The notes under the pieces were generated by a model. That model did no database searches. It was not told where the DNA came from and saw only the letters and a program-made list of their open reading frames with translations. This document shows, one piece after another, positions 47,871-64,000 of a stretch of 64,000 bases of DNA; position 1 is the first letter of the stretch; each line of letters begins with the position of its first letter. This DNA comes from Phoenix dactylifera (taxonomy: Eukaryota > Streptophyta > Magnoliopsida > Arecales > Arecaceae), in assembly GCF_009389715.1 (NCBI RefSeq), contig NC_052395.1:26069670-26133669 (forward strand), read 5' to 3'. The position numbers and the translations under genes were made by a program.

Positions 47871-47889
47871 CTCCAAAATATATTATTTT

Positions 47890-48590
47890 TTAATTTTTTT
47901 TTTGGGTTGTATCCGTATATATGATACTTTTATTTCAGCGGAAAAAAAAAACCAACAATAGGTCTAATTTAGCTTAACAAGGGGGATTTAAAGGAGCTCA
48001 TCCTGTGGTGGGATCCAGCAGCTAAGCGCTGGCTCTTATCGGTGACAACTCACCGTCGGGTTGGACAGAGTGCCCTAAACGACAAAACTGTATTTATATT
48101 TATTTTAAAAAATAATTTTATATTAGAAAATTAAAAAGAACAAGAAAATCTCAATAATGGAGACAAAACCACTTATAGAATAGGCGTTGGTATTTAAAGC
48201 GCCCAAGGCTTCCTTTAGGGGTAGGGAACTCGCTCCTTCCTCCCTTCCTCACCTGCTTCTAATACGTTCCGTGTGCTTCTTCGTAACCCTAGTTAATAAT
48301 TTCCCAAAACTCCCCGTCCCTTTCCCCCAAATTCCTTGACGGGGAATTCTCTTGCGGCGATTGATCCTTAGATCATTTAGTCTTATCGATCCTCTCTGTA
48401 CGTCTTCTTTCCCTCTTTTTCTTCGCCGATCGCTTTCATTTTTGCTCCAGTTGATCTCTTTTTCCTTTTTTTTATTGTTCGCGATGGATCTCTCTTTTCT
48501 TTTTCGTTCTTTTTCTAAATTATTCGTGTTTCTGTGGTTGATGCGACGATGGCGCTGTGTTTTGGGAATCGCAGGAGGGATCACCACTTC
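47890..48590 (+). promoter_or_regulatory. promoter and 5' UTR region of ATG8
   Basis: A TATTTAAAG box at 48191-48199 is the best TATA candidate. A possible 5' UTR intron runs from GTACGT at 48398 to the AG at 48574, shortly before the ATG at 48591. Both are guesses from sequence alone. Confidence 0.35.
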
Positions 48591-53122
<4,532 letters not shown>

Positions 53123-53124
53123 GG

Positions 53125-54680
53125 CAATGAAACATTTCTTTGTAGATAAAAAGACCTTGAAAAAAAAAGGTGTATATTCTTCCATTTGTCTCCCCAAGTT
53201 CTGCCCATTAGCTGTCGATGCTTAAACACAGTGCTGTTTACATTTTAAAAGTTCTGGACATATGAATTTAATACTACAACTGTTCATGGTGATCTCAAAA
53301 TGATAAATAGCTGGCAGTGTTTCGTTGTAGTGGTTGTAGTGGTTGTACGAGAAAATTATTTTAAAGCTTATTTGAAAGCTTTAAGATAAGTCTGATTCTT
53401 ATTTTAAAGCTTGTCCAGGTTGGGCACAGTGTGAAGAAATTATTAGTTGGAACAGATTCATCATGGACTTCAATGATGGTAATAGACTTTTCTTCTTTCT
53501 TCTTTCTATGTGCAATAGCAACATACTTTAGGATAAATTCAATCTTTTTTTTAATTATTTCTGTGTGTGATAACAACTTGTACGTGGTCCAAAGTAGACC
53601 TGGACCAACTAATAATTTCCCCACAATAAAGCTCAATTTATTAGTGGTCCGCATCTGGTCCCAGATTCGGCTCATAATTTCTCCACAAGAGGCTCAAGTT
53701 ATTGACACATGGTCAGATCGAAGTTTTCTGCATGAGCAACTTTACCAGCCAATGTGGTGATCTATTGTCAATTTAACCTTCTTAGTGAGATGCAATATCA
53801 ATAGCTTAAAAGGTTAACTGTTATCAGGTTAGGTTAGAAGGTTGAATGCCAACTTTTTTGTTGGGTTATTAGGTCAATTCTCACCCCCATGAACTGACAT
53901 GATCCGTGGAAAAAAATGTGTTCTGGTGGCTGGTTGAGAGAAACACACGCTTTAATATAAAACAATAAACTCATCAAAACTATGTTACGAACTCTCTTTC
54001 AACGATGCTTTTATGTTATTTATATTGCATACATTTTATAGAAAACATTTTTAGCTATTAAAATAATTTTTGATATAAAATATAATATAGATCAATGAAA
54101 ATGATTTTTTTAATGCTACCTCAAGCAAGTCCAAGAAGAAGAATGCCTGTGAAGTATGAACACATACCCAAACCAAGTTGAAGCAGCGAACTAGTCTACT
54201 TCATACTGAGTCCCTAACGTTATGCAGTCTACAATACATTACCAGATAAGTTCAAAGTTAGCACTCAAATCTGTGATCTCCTCCATGATAGACTGAGTTT
54301 ACTCTGATAGATAATTACTATTCCTAGTAGCATCCGAGCAACTCATACTAATATATCTTCAGCGTCCCTAGTGATACAAGTCACTTATCTTCGGACAACG
54401 GCGTCTGATTAATGAAAACATGTTTGGGTGTACCACTTTACATACTAATACATTTGAGCATTATCCTCCCTTATGAAAATAATAAAATTTTCCAAACTGA
54501 AACATGGAAAAATTGGAGAATCACTAAGGGGAATATGTGCAAATTAGGATGTCTTTTTTTTATTAAAAAAAATTCAAAACCAACATTAATCAAAATATAT
54601 GGTTTCAGAAAGCAGCATGAAATTTTAATGGAATGAAAAGCGTCAAGGTGTCAAAGTGATCTAGCTTTGCACAGAGGTCA
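53125..54680. other. 3' flank of ATG8 and intergenic
   Basis: 53123 to about 53400 is likely 3' UTR. Nothing was recognised from there to 54680. Confidence 0.5.
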
Positions 54681-54685
54681 TTCAG

Positions 54686-54937
54686 TCACTTGGAGGTCCT
54701 CTTCTGGTACTGTGTCTTGACCCACTTGAAGCCCGTGCTGGTGCCGCTCTTGACCTTCTGCGCTCCCACAGTCGCGGCAGCCTTGGCCTTGTCGAGGCTT
54801 GCCGAAGCCACAGCCTTCACATTGCCCATCTTCTTCCCACTGCCTTCGGCCTTGGCCTCATCGTCGCCGTCGTCGTACATGCCCCCGCTTGTGGCCCACT
54901 GATCTGCCCAACTCGGTGCCTCCTTCGCAGACCCCAT
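54686..54937 (-). CDS. small Lys/Ala-rich plant protein of unknown function
   Basis: 83 residues, starting MGSAKEAPSWADQW. A short acidic segment follows (about residues 21-30), then an Ala/Lys-rich helix-like part ending VGAQKVKSGTSTGFKWVK and QYQK. The block order looks like a conserved small plant protein family, but I know no function for it. The ATG is preceded by TTTTTCAG-AGC, a good intron acceptor, so the 5' UTR is probably split and the upstream ORF codons are not coding. No signal peptide or membrane segment. Codon use is GC-rich and gene-like, unlike the AT-rich surroundings. Confidence 0.75.
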   Translation of the reverse strand: MGSAKEAPSWADQWATSGGMYDDGDDEAKAEGSGKKMGNVKAVASASLDKAKAAATVGAQKVKSGTSTGFKWVKTQYQKRTSK

Positions 54938-56214
54938 GCTCTGAAAAATTAAGAGACCATTCATTACACTCTTCTCAGTTTGTTCTGCCAGTCTACAACA
55001 TGCATCATATAATACTAGCAAAGTTTAAACCCGTCCGAGAACTTTGAGGACTCAATGAATATATGATAATATGTATCTATTAATATAAATCGAGTTTTGT
55101 CATTTAGGGATTTTTTTTTGAAAGAATGGAAGAGAGTCGGTAATCTTTTAGAAGTTCTCTCATGATACACAATTTTTTTTTTTTTTTTGTACAACGGCGC
55201 CTCACATAAAATCGTGAGTATAGCCAATAAAATTAGAAAAAAAAAGCTGATGAAGAATAGAATAACCAGACATTTGCTTCTTCCGAAAAATCTCTGCAGC
55301 ATTGTAAGCAGCACTGCTCCCCTTTCGAAAAACATGCATGGTGTACTTTTTTTAGAGTTTTATTCTATCCAGATTCCGGATGTTCAAAAGTCGATGGATT
55401 TGAAGGATCGACTTGTAGAAGTGAAATGAATAAAACCTAGTATAAAAAAAAAAAAAGGAAAATGATCAACTAGGATTAATGAGTTAGTCTAATGTGATGA
55501 ACCCCCACGAGAAGGCTTTGTAAAGTGTGCTTAACATAAGCTAAATTCGTAAGCTTGACTGAATCAAAAAAATTATCATTCGATGATTACTTTCTGAAAG
55601 CAATAGACAGTCCTTGCTAGAAAATGACTACTTGCCGTGCGATGCATACAGCGGTGCGTGTCTTCGTACATGCATCAAAAACAAAAAGAAAAAAAAATTC
55701 TATCAGAAGGTGTTGTTCACAAATGACAAAAAAAAAACCCTTTTTTCAAATTTGTTGGAAGAAGAAATCGCAGATAAGGGAATCTTTTTAATAGATCAAA
55801 TGTTGCAATCAAACAATGCCTTGGTCCCATCGAGATCGCAGACAAGGGAATCTTTTTAAGAATTGAGATGTCGTGAAATTTAGGGCTTCTCACTGGTCGA
55901 AGCTGTCAACTATCAGACGGTCCATGTCGCAGCAAATTAAGTTAACCCGTCACCTTGAACATAAATCCGCATCAATTGGATACATCATACTGCTCGAATA
56001 TATTCCTTGTGACATCCTAATTACAGGACCATTTTTTTTTTTAAATCTCTTCACTCATAGCATCTCTCTCATCAATCTTTTGTTAAGATTTAGGATCTAT
56101 ATACCAGATAAATAATAGAACACAACCACAAAGTAAACCCAGAGATCGGATTCGATCAAAAAGCTCACGACTGCAGAAAACCCAACAATCAAAACATGGT
56201 AAAAAAAAAAAATC

Positions 56215-56219
<5 letters not shown>

Positions 56220-56268
<49 letters not shown>
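56220..56268. repeat. (GT)n(GA)n compound microsatellite
   Basis: About 14 GT then 10 GA units; ORFs rich in Cys/Val and Arg/Glu across it are artefacts. Confidence 0.97.
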
Positions 56269-56592
56269 CACCTTTTCTTTCATCCGTGAAAAGGATGGAA
56301 ACTGCTACAATGATCTGCTGGTGCTGGGATACGAAACGAGCCCACAATTTACCTGCCCTAAAATTAAGACTGGAAGAGGAGATTGGCCTCTCCTTATATC
56401 GGCAAGGAGGAACGGTAGAAGCCCCCGTTTCTGCTCGCACCCATTTTGGCACCCTCACTGACATGTGGGCCCCATCTTCTGACCACTCGACGAAGGAGGT
56501 TGGATCATGCGATTGGTGAGGTATTTCCTCTGAAAAATTGCCAATCTAATCGTGAGTCCCCTCGCACGACTTTCAATGCACATCATGCCAAT

Positions 56593-56593
56593 C

Positions 56594-56668
<75 letters not shown>

Positions 56669-56669
56669 G
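56593..56669. repeat. (AAT)n(ATT)n perfect inverted microsatellite
   Basis: About 13 AAT units run straight into about 11 ATT units, so the two halves are perfect reverse complements. Confidence 0.97.
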
Positions 56670-57849
56670 ATCTCATTTCATTCATCATGCCGCTCATCTC
56701 AAATTGCCATCCTCCATCATCTTATCTCGAATTGTTCTTACATGCATGAAATGGTGATTGATTAAGTGATTAAGTTCTCCATACATGCAACGTACGCGAG
56801 GGTTCAAGAAAGGAGGAAAAAAAGGAACAGTTGTTGATGTTTATGATTCTTTTGATCCATAACCTTTGTAATACTTATGTTAGGTGATGTCCTTGGAGGA
56901 GTATAACTAGCAAAGAGGAGGATGCATATAAAGAGATTAGTTAAAAAAAACCTTGTGTAGTAAATACAAATGTCTAGATACAATGAAACTTTTGCATTAT
57001 ATGTTTATATGGTCATAGAACAAATATATATGTTCCGTTCTTTTTTCCTTTTGATATGTGTTGTTTTCATCTTGTACCAATGTAAGATATGTTTTGAATG
57101 CAAATATAAATTAATGAGGAGCATATATGTCCATACTTTGGTAATGTATCATAATCATGTATTAATCCCTTGAAAGTGAAGATATAGCAAATAATTAATG
57201 CGTGCATGCATTTGATGCCAACCTCAGTTCACCCAATGTATGGTCATTATTCATGTATCTTTGCCAAGTTTAGAAACTATGATGATTTTCTGAAGTATTC
57301 TTTTGAAGTTAGACTTATAAAGCAGTATAAGAGTATTACGAAGTATTATGAGACTTTTGTATGCAAATAAAATTAAATTATATTTGTTGATATAGTATCC
57401 ATAGAAGACTAAACGTACATCAACCACTGCTTACAAAGAATTAAGCAGAAATGCATCAGCTCCTTTTGAAGTTATCGATATAAAAATCGGTATTAATTAA
57501 CACTTCAAATTGGTGGCAATGTTTTATAAACTGCTGTGTTGATGGTTGGATAAACTTACAGGACCATTTTATGATGACACTACAATAGGAACATAATAAT
57601 AAGCATTTTATACATATTAAAAGATAAAGTTAACATTTTACACAACCTTTTCCTTTCCTTCATGATCACAACTTTCTCCTAGACTTCTCTGAAACTAGTC
57701 CTTTCAAATATATCACGCAGTAAAAGAATTGTTCAAGATCTTTAATCCTTAATCTAATTATCTTTGTATTCAATATGATTTTTTTTTTTTGAAAAAAAAA
57801 AAGGCATGCACTTCAGTTAAGAATCTACAAGTCTAACTTATAAAGAGCT

Positions 57850-58415
57850 TAAAAGATCACATCTGAAAGCTCCTCCCCCTCTTCCCCAACTACTTCAGAT
57901 ATCAAAGAAGGAGCCTCACACTTGCTGAAGCCAATGACACCCTCATCCTTCTGCCAAACCTGCCATAGTAACTGCACACCTCACTCCATGAGACATCCCT
58001 ACCACCCTCTTGTGCCAAGTAGAGCACCTCAGCCACTGCAGACCCAGATGTCACCATTAAATATGCCACAGCCTGCAAACATGAAGGTTAGAGAACGTCA
58101 AAACACTAATAAATTTGTTCATCATAGTAACAGATGCAACCGGAAAAAAAGGTTTGAGGAATAACCTGGTCTGAGATAAAGAGAAGTTAAGTCAATGTTG
58201 AAGCATCTAAAGGCACAGGAGGAGAACAGAAGCAAAAGCATACCCAGCTGAAATGGCATTGATGCCAACCAAGCACCTAATATAATAGAGAATGAATAGA
58301 GAAAACGGAGGTAGGGGAGAAAAGGAGTAGGTACAGGCAAATGATGCCTCTTACTTAAGCCCTGGCCATCACCCAAAGGGAGGCAACACTGAGGAGTAGC
58401 TCCATTACTCGTCTC
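57850..58415 (-). pseudogene. CASP-like membrane protein relic (CASPL2-type)
   Basis: On the minus strand: a first-exon piece with LDPERRVMELLL and TM1 (SVASLWVMA, near 58405-58362); a second exon beginning after TATTAG near 58280 with GINAISAGYAFASVLLL (TM2) and ending FISDQ before a GT donor near 58150; and a third exon after TTTGCAG near 58074 with [19 protein letters not shown] (TM3) and VSWSEVC. After VSLA the fourth membrane segment is missing, and FSKCEAPSL with an acidic tail follows in another frame. Exon 2 also has a frame slip and a TAA. The gene is therefore likely dead. Intact members are four-TM plasma membrane scaffold proteins. Confidence 0.65.
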
Positions 58416-58829
58416 TCAGGGTCAAGAAAGAGGAGATGCTTCTCTCTCTTCTTATGTGTTAGAAAGCAGCAGGAAAGCTCCCTCTGCAGAAATCAGAGCA
58501 TGGAAAGTGGCATCTTCTGATTGGAAGGGTCCAATGGCAAGGATGCGCAGAGTTAAAGCCCTCAAGGACTTGGACAAACTTGGATTCCAGTTGATCCCAA
58601 GAGGATTGGGTGATTTAAATCAGCTCAAGAAAAATATGAAAAGAGGTGAACTGATGGGTTTCCTAGTAGTTCCATAGCCTCCTGGGTTTTTTTTTTTTTT
58701 TGGTACATGTTCCACCCCTCTTGTCAGCAACAAGAAATTGTAGGTTCAGTAATTCTTAAATGATGCATCTATAAAAATATGAATCTGGATAATTATAACA
58801 TAACTGTTCTTCCCTCCCTTGCTCTCTCT

Positions 58830-58933
<104 letters not shown>

Positions 58934-60188
58934 GTAAATAAGAAAGACAGCAGAATGAGTAAATTTAGAAAATTAGTTGAAATAATCTGTGAAAAAATTG
59001 GTTGAGCATTGAAATTGGACTACTGAGATTTTGAACTAGATCATCGATCCTTTGTTCCACACTTCGTAAAATCAATGAAATGTTGATGAGCTTGTGGCCT
59101 ATCTTTTTCTATAGATTTTCTAGAAACAAAGATCATCAAGCCAGGGTAAGCAATTAGTGATCCAACAGCAATCTAATCAGGAACCTGACCAATTTGATAT
59201 GAAATGGACCCATAATACTTGACATTACATATAATTTCATCAGCAAGCAATGCATCGATTGGTTTAGGTGATATTTACTTGAATGAGATGAGTTGTCACT
59301 TGCCCGCTTCTTTCCTGCAATATGGCATGGAGTATGAGTGGAAGATAAGGATGCCACTCAAAATGGCCAGCTCCAAGGACTAGCCCAAACTTCCCATCCA
59401 CCATGAGTTAGCTTAGCATTGCTGCTATAAGATGAATAGCATCTTGCCAATGGAGTTCATGGGTTTGAAAGGCTAAAGGCACGGAAAAAACACCCGGCCT
59501 TTTATCAGAAATTAAAGAAGGTATATTACATCAGGTTGATCAACAAAGAAAGATTCCAGAGTTCAGAAAAAAAACTCTAAAAGACAGGACAGAAGAGAAG
59601 CCATGAGAAGATTGTGAGTGACGGCTGCATTGCAACAAGATGGCACACAAAGCAGGAGTTGGAAGAGCAGAACTCCAAACCGCCCTCTTGTTTCTCTTCT
59701 TCTCAAGAAGACTAAGCTGCTTCTCCCTACTGGGAACAACTAAACCCATCTTTTAGCTAACAGCCAAGCCCCAATAAAATGTAGTTTCCACATGTCGATG
59801 TACACTAAAACCTTCTATCCAGATGACAATTCCAACAGGAAGATAGTTCAATCTTTCGAAAGGATGCAACCATCTATTTTCCTACAAATGTGAGACCCTG
59901 TTTTTACAGTTGTACCGGAACTCCGGAAGTAAAAGAAAGGATCAGAAAAGAACAGAAGAACATTCCCATAATTATACTTTCTGTAGGTGCACTGAGAGTT
60001 CATCCATCATCCCATTACCACTGTACACAAGGACCAGAAAATGTGTGTCCACCAGAGCCACCTCCATGCTCGTCAAACGAGTGGCAAACATGTAATGGAA
60101 AATTAGTACTTATTATGTTTCTGGAAGCCATTAACAATGGTTATAAAATGGCCATCCCTGCAATTTAAAGAATGTGAATGTAGAACTG

Positions 60189-60189
<1 letters not shown>

Positions 60190-60237
<48 letters not shown>

Positions 60238-60257
60238 TTCCATATATATATATATAA
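60190..60257. repeat. (TC)n and (TA)n microsatellite
   Basis: About 23 TC units, then a short TA run from 60242. Confidence 0.95.
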
Positions 60258-60450
60258 TCTTTCCTGCTTCCTTTCTCCATCTAGGGATCTTTTCTACTAG
60301 AAAATGGAAAAGGTCCCCTCCCTAGAGAGATCTACTCTGATCCCCTTACAAGTCAAATACACTTCATGTACCATATACACATGCATGCATATTCATACAA
60401 CAGATTAGTCTTTTGAGCTTCCTCTGAATGCCATGTTAAGACCACTCCAG

Positions 60451-63400
60451 TTAGAAAGTTGCACTCCATAGAGCATTTTCACCTTCCCCACAACGGCGAT
60501 GAACCTCTCGGACCCTTTCGGCAGACCTGCAGATACCACTGCAACTCCAATCGAAGGAGGCAACGCAGATATTGCCTGCCTGTGCTTTCCATTCACAATC
60601 TACATAGAATTAGCACCCAAGTATTGGTCTCAGTCTGATGCATACTCAAAAAAAAGTACATTAGTGTGGCATTATAGTTTAGCTAGCATGTTTAGTTTAA
60701 TGATGGTAGTATGAAAGTATGGAGATAATATCCTAGTGACACTATAACACAAAAAAGCATGATAAAGATTCTGCAAAGGAAATACTTTTACAGCTGCACT
60801 TGGTAAATAAAGATAGAGAAACCATCATGGCCTTGGATATCTATATGATTCCATGAAAAATCACAAAACACTCTTCCAGCACATATTCACTTAATCTGCA
60901 ATTAGAAGCTTCTGGAGCTAGCCTCCATCTAGTGATCCATTCTTAATTAACTACTAGGATGAAGACATATGAATGCCTGTCTTGACTGTGTGCCTTGGAC
61001 TCAGCCTTGGTTTTCTTTGTAACACCACGCAAATTTGCATTCCTCGTGGTTTGTTTTGGTTTAAACTGCAAACCTTTTTTATCTTACAAAGGTGGTTCCA
61101 ATATCAATTTCACCAATTAATCCCACTACTTTGTTTATCTGGGTGATACCAGATCATTTGCTGATAGCACATACTGCCTGAAACATCAACAATTAATTAC
61201 ACATTATATCAAAATTAAATACATGCAAATGCAAGCCAATAGATCTATGAATGCCTGAAAGCTAGGATACAAGGGAACAAAACATAAAACCATTTATTAA
61301 ATAACTCATCCACCTAAAAGATATATTGAGCTGGATATTTAATGTCATTGTTAACATGAAATGGCAAAGTATGATATCAGTATCCTTGTGCCTAATGCCT
61401 AAGGAGATTTTAAAGGAAAAAACTAATAAAAAAGTATCTTGCTAAAGTAAACATATATTTCCTTTATGCACAAATTAAGGAAAAGAAAATCTTGCTAATT
61501 TCTCTCTCTCTCTCTCTCTCTCTCTCGCCAATGCACCCGCTCAAGTTGATCTTGGCATCCTCTCAAAATCCTGCCATGTCTAGCCTTCCAAGACATTTTT
61601 AGTTTTCATTCCAAATTAGATTTTGGAGACTAAAATAAAAAACCTACCACATACAATTTGAATTGAAAAACTTGTCAACTTTTTACATTTTTATATATAT
61701 TTCTTTAATTTGTTTTTTATTCATTATCCTTTATTTTATAATCAATCTTATGTATTCAATTAATTTTTTTCATTTTATATTTTATATTTTATTAATAAAA
61801 TTTTAATTTATATTTATATTTTCTATTATTTTTTTTCTAACATGCATTGCACTTGCCCAGTTGCTAGTATATATAGAAAACATGAAGTAGAAGAAAAACA
61901 ATGAACATGACAATAAATCCCTATGAAATAGGCATTGCTGTTTCACCGAAAGAAAGCAAGAGATAATTTGGAGAAAGAACAGAAAAATGCATTCCAACAT
62001 TAAAGTTAGTATAAGTCATGTCTAACAAATAAACATCCAAAGACAGGAATATTTTTGCAGAAAAACAAAGCTTTACCAGGTGGGGTACCACAACATAGCC
62101 TTCGGTCATCAATATGTTCCACATCTAACCCAATAAACCAAGCCCCCAATGAAACATCCTCATTTGCATACTTGTGAAGCACGTGCCTGAGATGAACAAA
62201 ACCAATTTGTTTCCTTCGAAAGTCAGACCTCATATGAGTAGACGAAAAGCTCATATCTATCTAAAACCAATCATATTAGTAGTAAGATATAATGCCCACA
62301 GAAGATAATGACTCAGAATATATAAAAATATAGCTAATCAAGGTAAAGTTGGCTTACTGGTTAATGGATATGTAAGTAGCCAGATCTTTTGAAATGGCAT
62401 ATATCTGACCAGTAGCATGTCGGAAATACCTGTTTCCTTCCTCTCCAAAATTTCCAGTATTCAGGTTCATGATATCTCACCCCCCTGTCCATCACAATGG
62501 CACATATCAAAATTAGCATTCTGAACCACTGCTTGCTAGCTAACCTTTTCACCTTTCAAGGAATGCTTACTTTCGAGCCAGGACAGGACCAGATTTCATG
62601 CATCCAATATAAACCCGAGGATTTGAACGGTGCCTAGCCAATGTAAGTCCAAGGGTTCCTGCAACGGTTTGGAGATAGAAAATTCAATAACCAGATAATA
62701 ACAATCAGAAAAGTACTGAGTTCCTACAAAAGGCTCACTAGCTCTTCATATAAGTAAAGAATTTAGGAAATCTTTTGGGGAGCACAAGGCAACCTCAGAA
62801 CAAAACCAGCCCTAATTTTTGTGACAAATGGAAATCACATTTCAAAAGGACTCATAACTGAAACCTGAACCTAACAAGTAGACACTGATAACAATTAAAT
62901 TGATTGGTGTGCACAGTTTGAATGACCGACCAAGATTAGGTATGTGCTTTTACATATTATGTGGAAGTGTCAAAACAGATGACTATATTACAATCATTGT
63001 CAAACTTGAGCCAAACATGCGCTATTTGTCAAACTTAAGTCATGTTCAAGTGACTGTATGTTGTGTGCCCTTAAAATGTTGATATAGAGGTATAGAGTGT
63101 GAAGGTATAGAACTTGTTCTTAGAGCCCTTAGCTCATGACTATGGAGGTAACAGATATTTTTCTGCTCCGGACTAAGGATTGGACAGTTCAGATTATAAG
63201 TTACCATCATAATTGTCCTACAGGACCATCATAATGGTCGTATAAGCAAAAATAATTGGCCATTGTTAGACGAAGACCAGAAAGTGGGTAATAGAAAAGC
63301 CGTTCACCTATATTTACATGTATATCATCATCGACTTTGACGTAGAAATCTGCATCCCACATAGCAACAGCAGTAGCAAAATAAGTTTTGGTCTTGGCTG

Positions 63401-63907
63401 ATAGTTCAAGATATCCTTCAACATGATCCTGCAAAATAAATAAAAAAAACAATAAAAATTATTGTTATCTGTATATAGTGGCAGGTATAGTTGCCGATGC
63501 AAGCATATCATTGGACAACCATATAACATATAGAGTTGTTGCAACTTGCAACAAAGTGTGTTCCTGTAAGGAAAATTTGAAAGAAGAAATCTCACCAGCC
63601 TCATGAAGTCCCCATGTTTTCGATCTTCAGCTTCAATTGCCTTATCCAATATACCACCTGATGTCGCACTGGAATCAATAAACTTACAGTAAGCAAAGAG
63701 AAAAAAGTGGAGAAGAATTAAAGTATAGAGCATGCACCAGAAAAAAGGACGCAATAAATGACTATGAATATTTGTTGCTTCTTTTTCCTCCTTTCCTCTT
63801 TCAATTTCCTTTCCCTGTCTACATATTTGCACGTGTGTATGGGGGAAATATGTGGGAAGAGGGTAGTGAATGGGTAATCTGAATATAGGACAAAGGGTAC
63901 TCAATGC

Positions 63908-63940
<33 letters not shown>

Positions 63941-64000
63941 CCTGAACATCCTACATGCATATCGATAAACTGGATCTTATTAGATTGGTTTCATTGTAAT
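60451..64000 (-). CDS. GT31 beta-1,3-galactosyltransferase, 5' end outside window, frame-broken
   Basis: Golgi type II membrane glycosyltransferase that adds beta-1,3-galactose to glycoproteins such as arabinogalactan proteins. Exons seen (minus): 63668-63596 ([15 protein letters not shown]), 63428-63308 ([16 protein letters not shown], metal-binding DDD in [10 protein letters not shown]), 62658-62571 ([13 protein letters not shown]), 62484-62358 ([10 protein letters not shown]), 62186-62077 ([20 protein letters not shown]) and 60599-60451 (C-terminal Cys-rich tail ending SATF). The transmembrane N-terminal exons lie beyond 64000. In exon 62484-62358 the run AAATTTTGG has one T too many for the conserved frame (at 62450-62447), so the downstream half is out of frame. 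All other junctions are in phase. Confidence 0.9.
60600..62076 (-). other. last intron of the GT31 gene
   Basis: 1477 bp between two conserved exons; contains (TC)n at 61499-61526 and very AT-rich sequence at 61680-61830. Confidence 0.8.
63910..63948. repeat. C39 homopolymer
   Basis: Thirty-nine consecutive C on the plus strand, in the presumed intron upstream of the first visible GT31 exon. The minus-strand Gly-rich ORF across it is an artefact. Confidence 0.95.

Larger units (their letters stand above)
54940..57845. other. intergenic with probable 5' part of the small gene
   Basis: No coding region supported. A minus-strand GATATAAGG box at 56400-56392, followed by CT-rich sequence, may be the promoter of the gene at 54686-54937. 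Microsatellites at 56220-56268 and 56593-56669. Confidence 0.4.

Noticed and set aside
54938-55021. N-terminal extension of the small gene at 54686
   Set aside because: A good intron acceptor lies two bases before the ATG at 54937, so the upstream codons are probably intron.
58456-58677. Plus-strand 73-codon ORF
   Set aside because: No family resemblance; it lies upstream of the CASP-like relic on the other strand.

Overview
The window is nuclear DNA of a flowering plant, most likely a monocot and possibly a palm. That guess rests on GT-AG introns, plant-only families (S40, CASP-like, GT31, plant ATG8), long AT microsatellites and large plant-type LTR retrotransposons. The species cannot be fixed by eye.

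Layout. A subtilisin-like protease gene on the minus strand (1-3132) runs off the left edge and carries a possible break. An intergenic stretch (3200-7860) holds a LINE scrap and a tandem TRIM-like array. A DHHC-type protein S-acyltransferase gene on the plus strand (8189-10732) has five phase-0 exons. An S40-type senescence regulator gene lies on the minus strand (14640-15164).

From 16802 to 38421 there is one Ty3/gypsy element of the Tat type, bounded by a 5-bp GGTTT duplication. It has gag, protease, RT, two RNase H domains, integrase, a 104-bp tandem array and an antisense spliced ORF. A complete, very young Ty1/copia element (25051-34862, AAGGC duplication, 2370-bp LTRs, one open 1307-codon gag-pol) sits inside the end of that antisense ORF. 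The host gypsy copy is dead, with several stops and shifts; the copia copy looks intact.

Right of this nest come an old LINE (40350-42500, minus), a decayed copia element (about 42708-46625, minus) and another LINE tail (47100-47870, plus). Then follow an ATG8 gene (48591-53122, plus, first intron 3.6 kb), a small lysine/alanine-rich plant gene of unknown function (54686-54937, minus), a CASP-like membrane protein relic (57850-58415, minus) and the 3' two thirds of a GT31 beta-1,3-galactosyltransferase gene (60451-63668, minus) that runs off the right edge and shows a 1-bp frame break in a conserved block.

The host genes are unrelated single genes, not a cluster. The most interesting structure is the dated nest of retrotransposons with the antisense gene inside the gypsy element. 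I found no clear sign of a wholly undescribed system.
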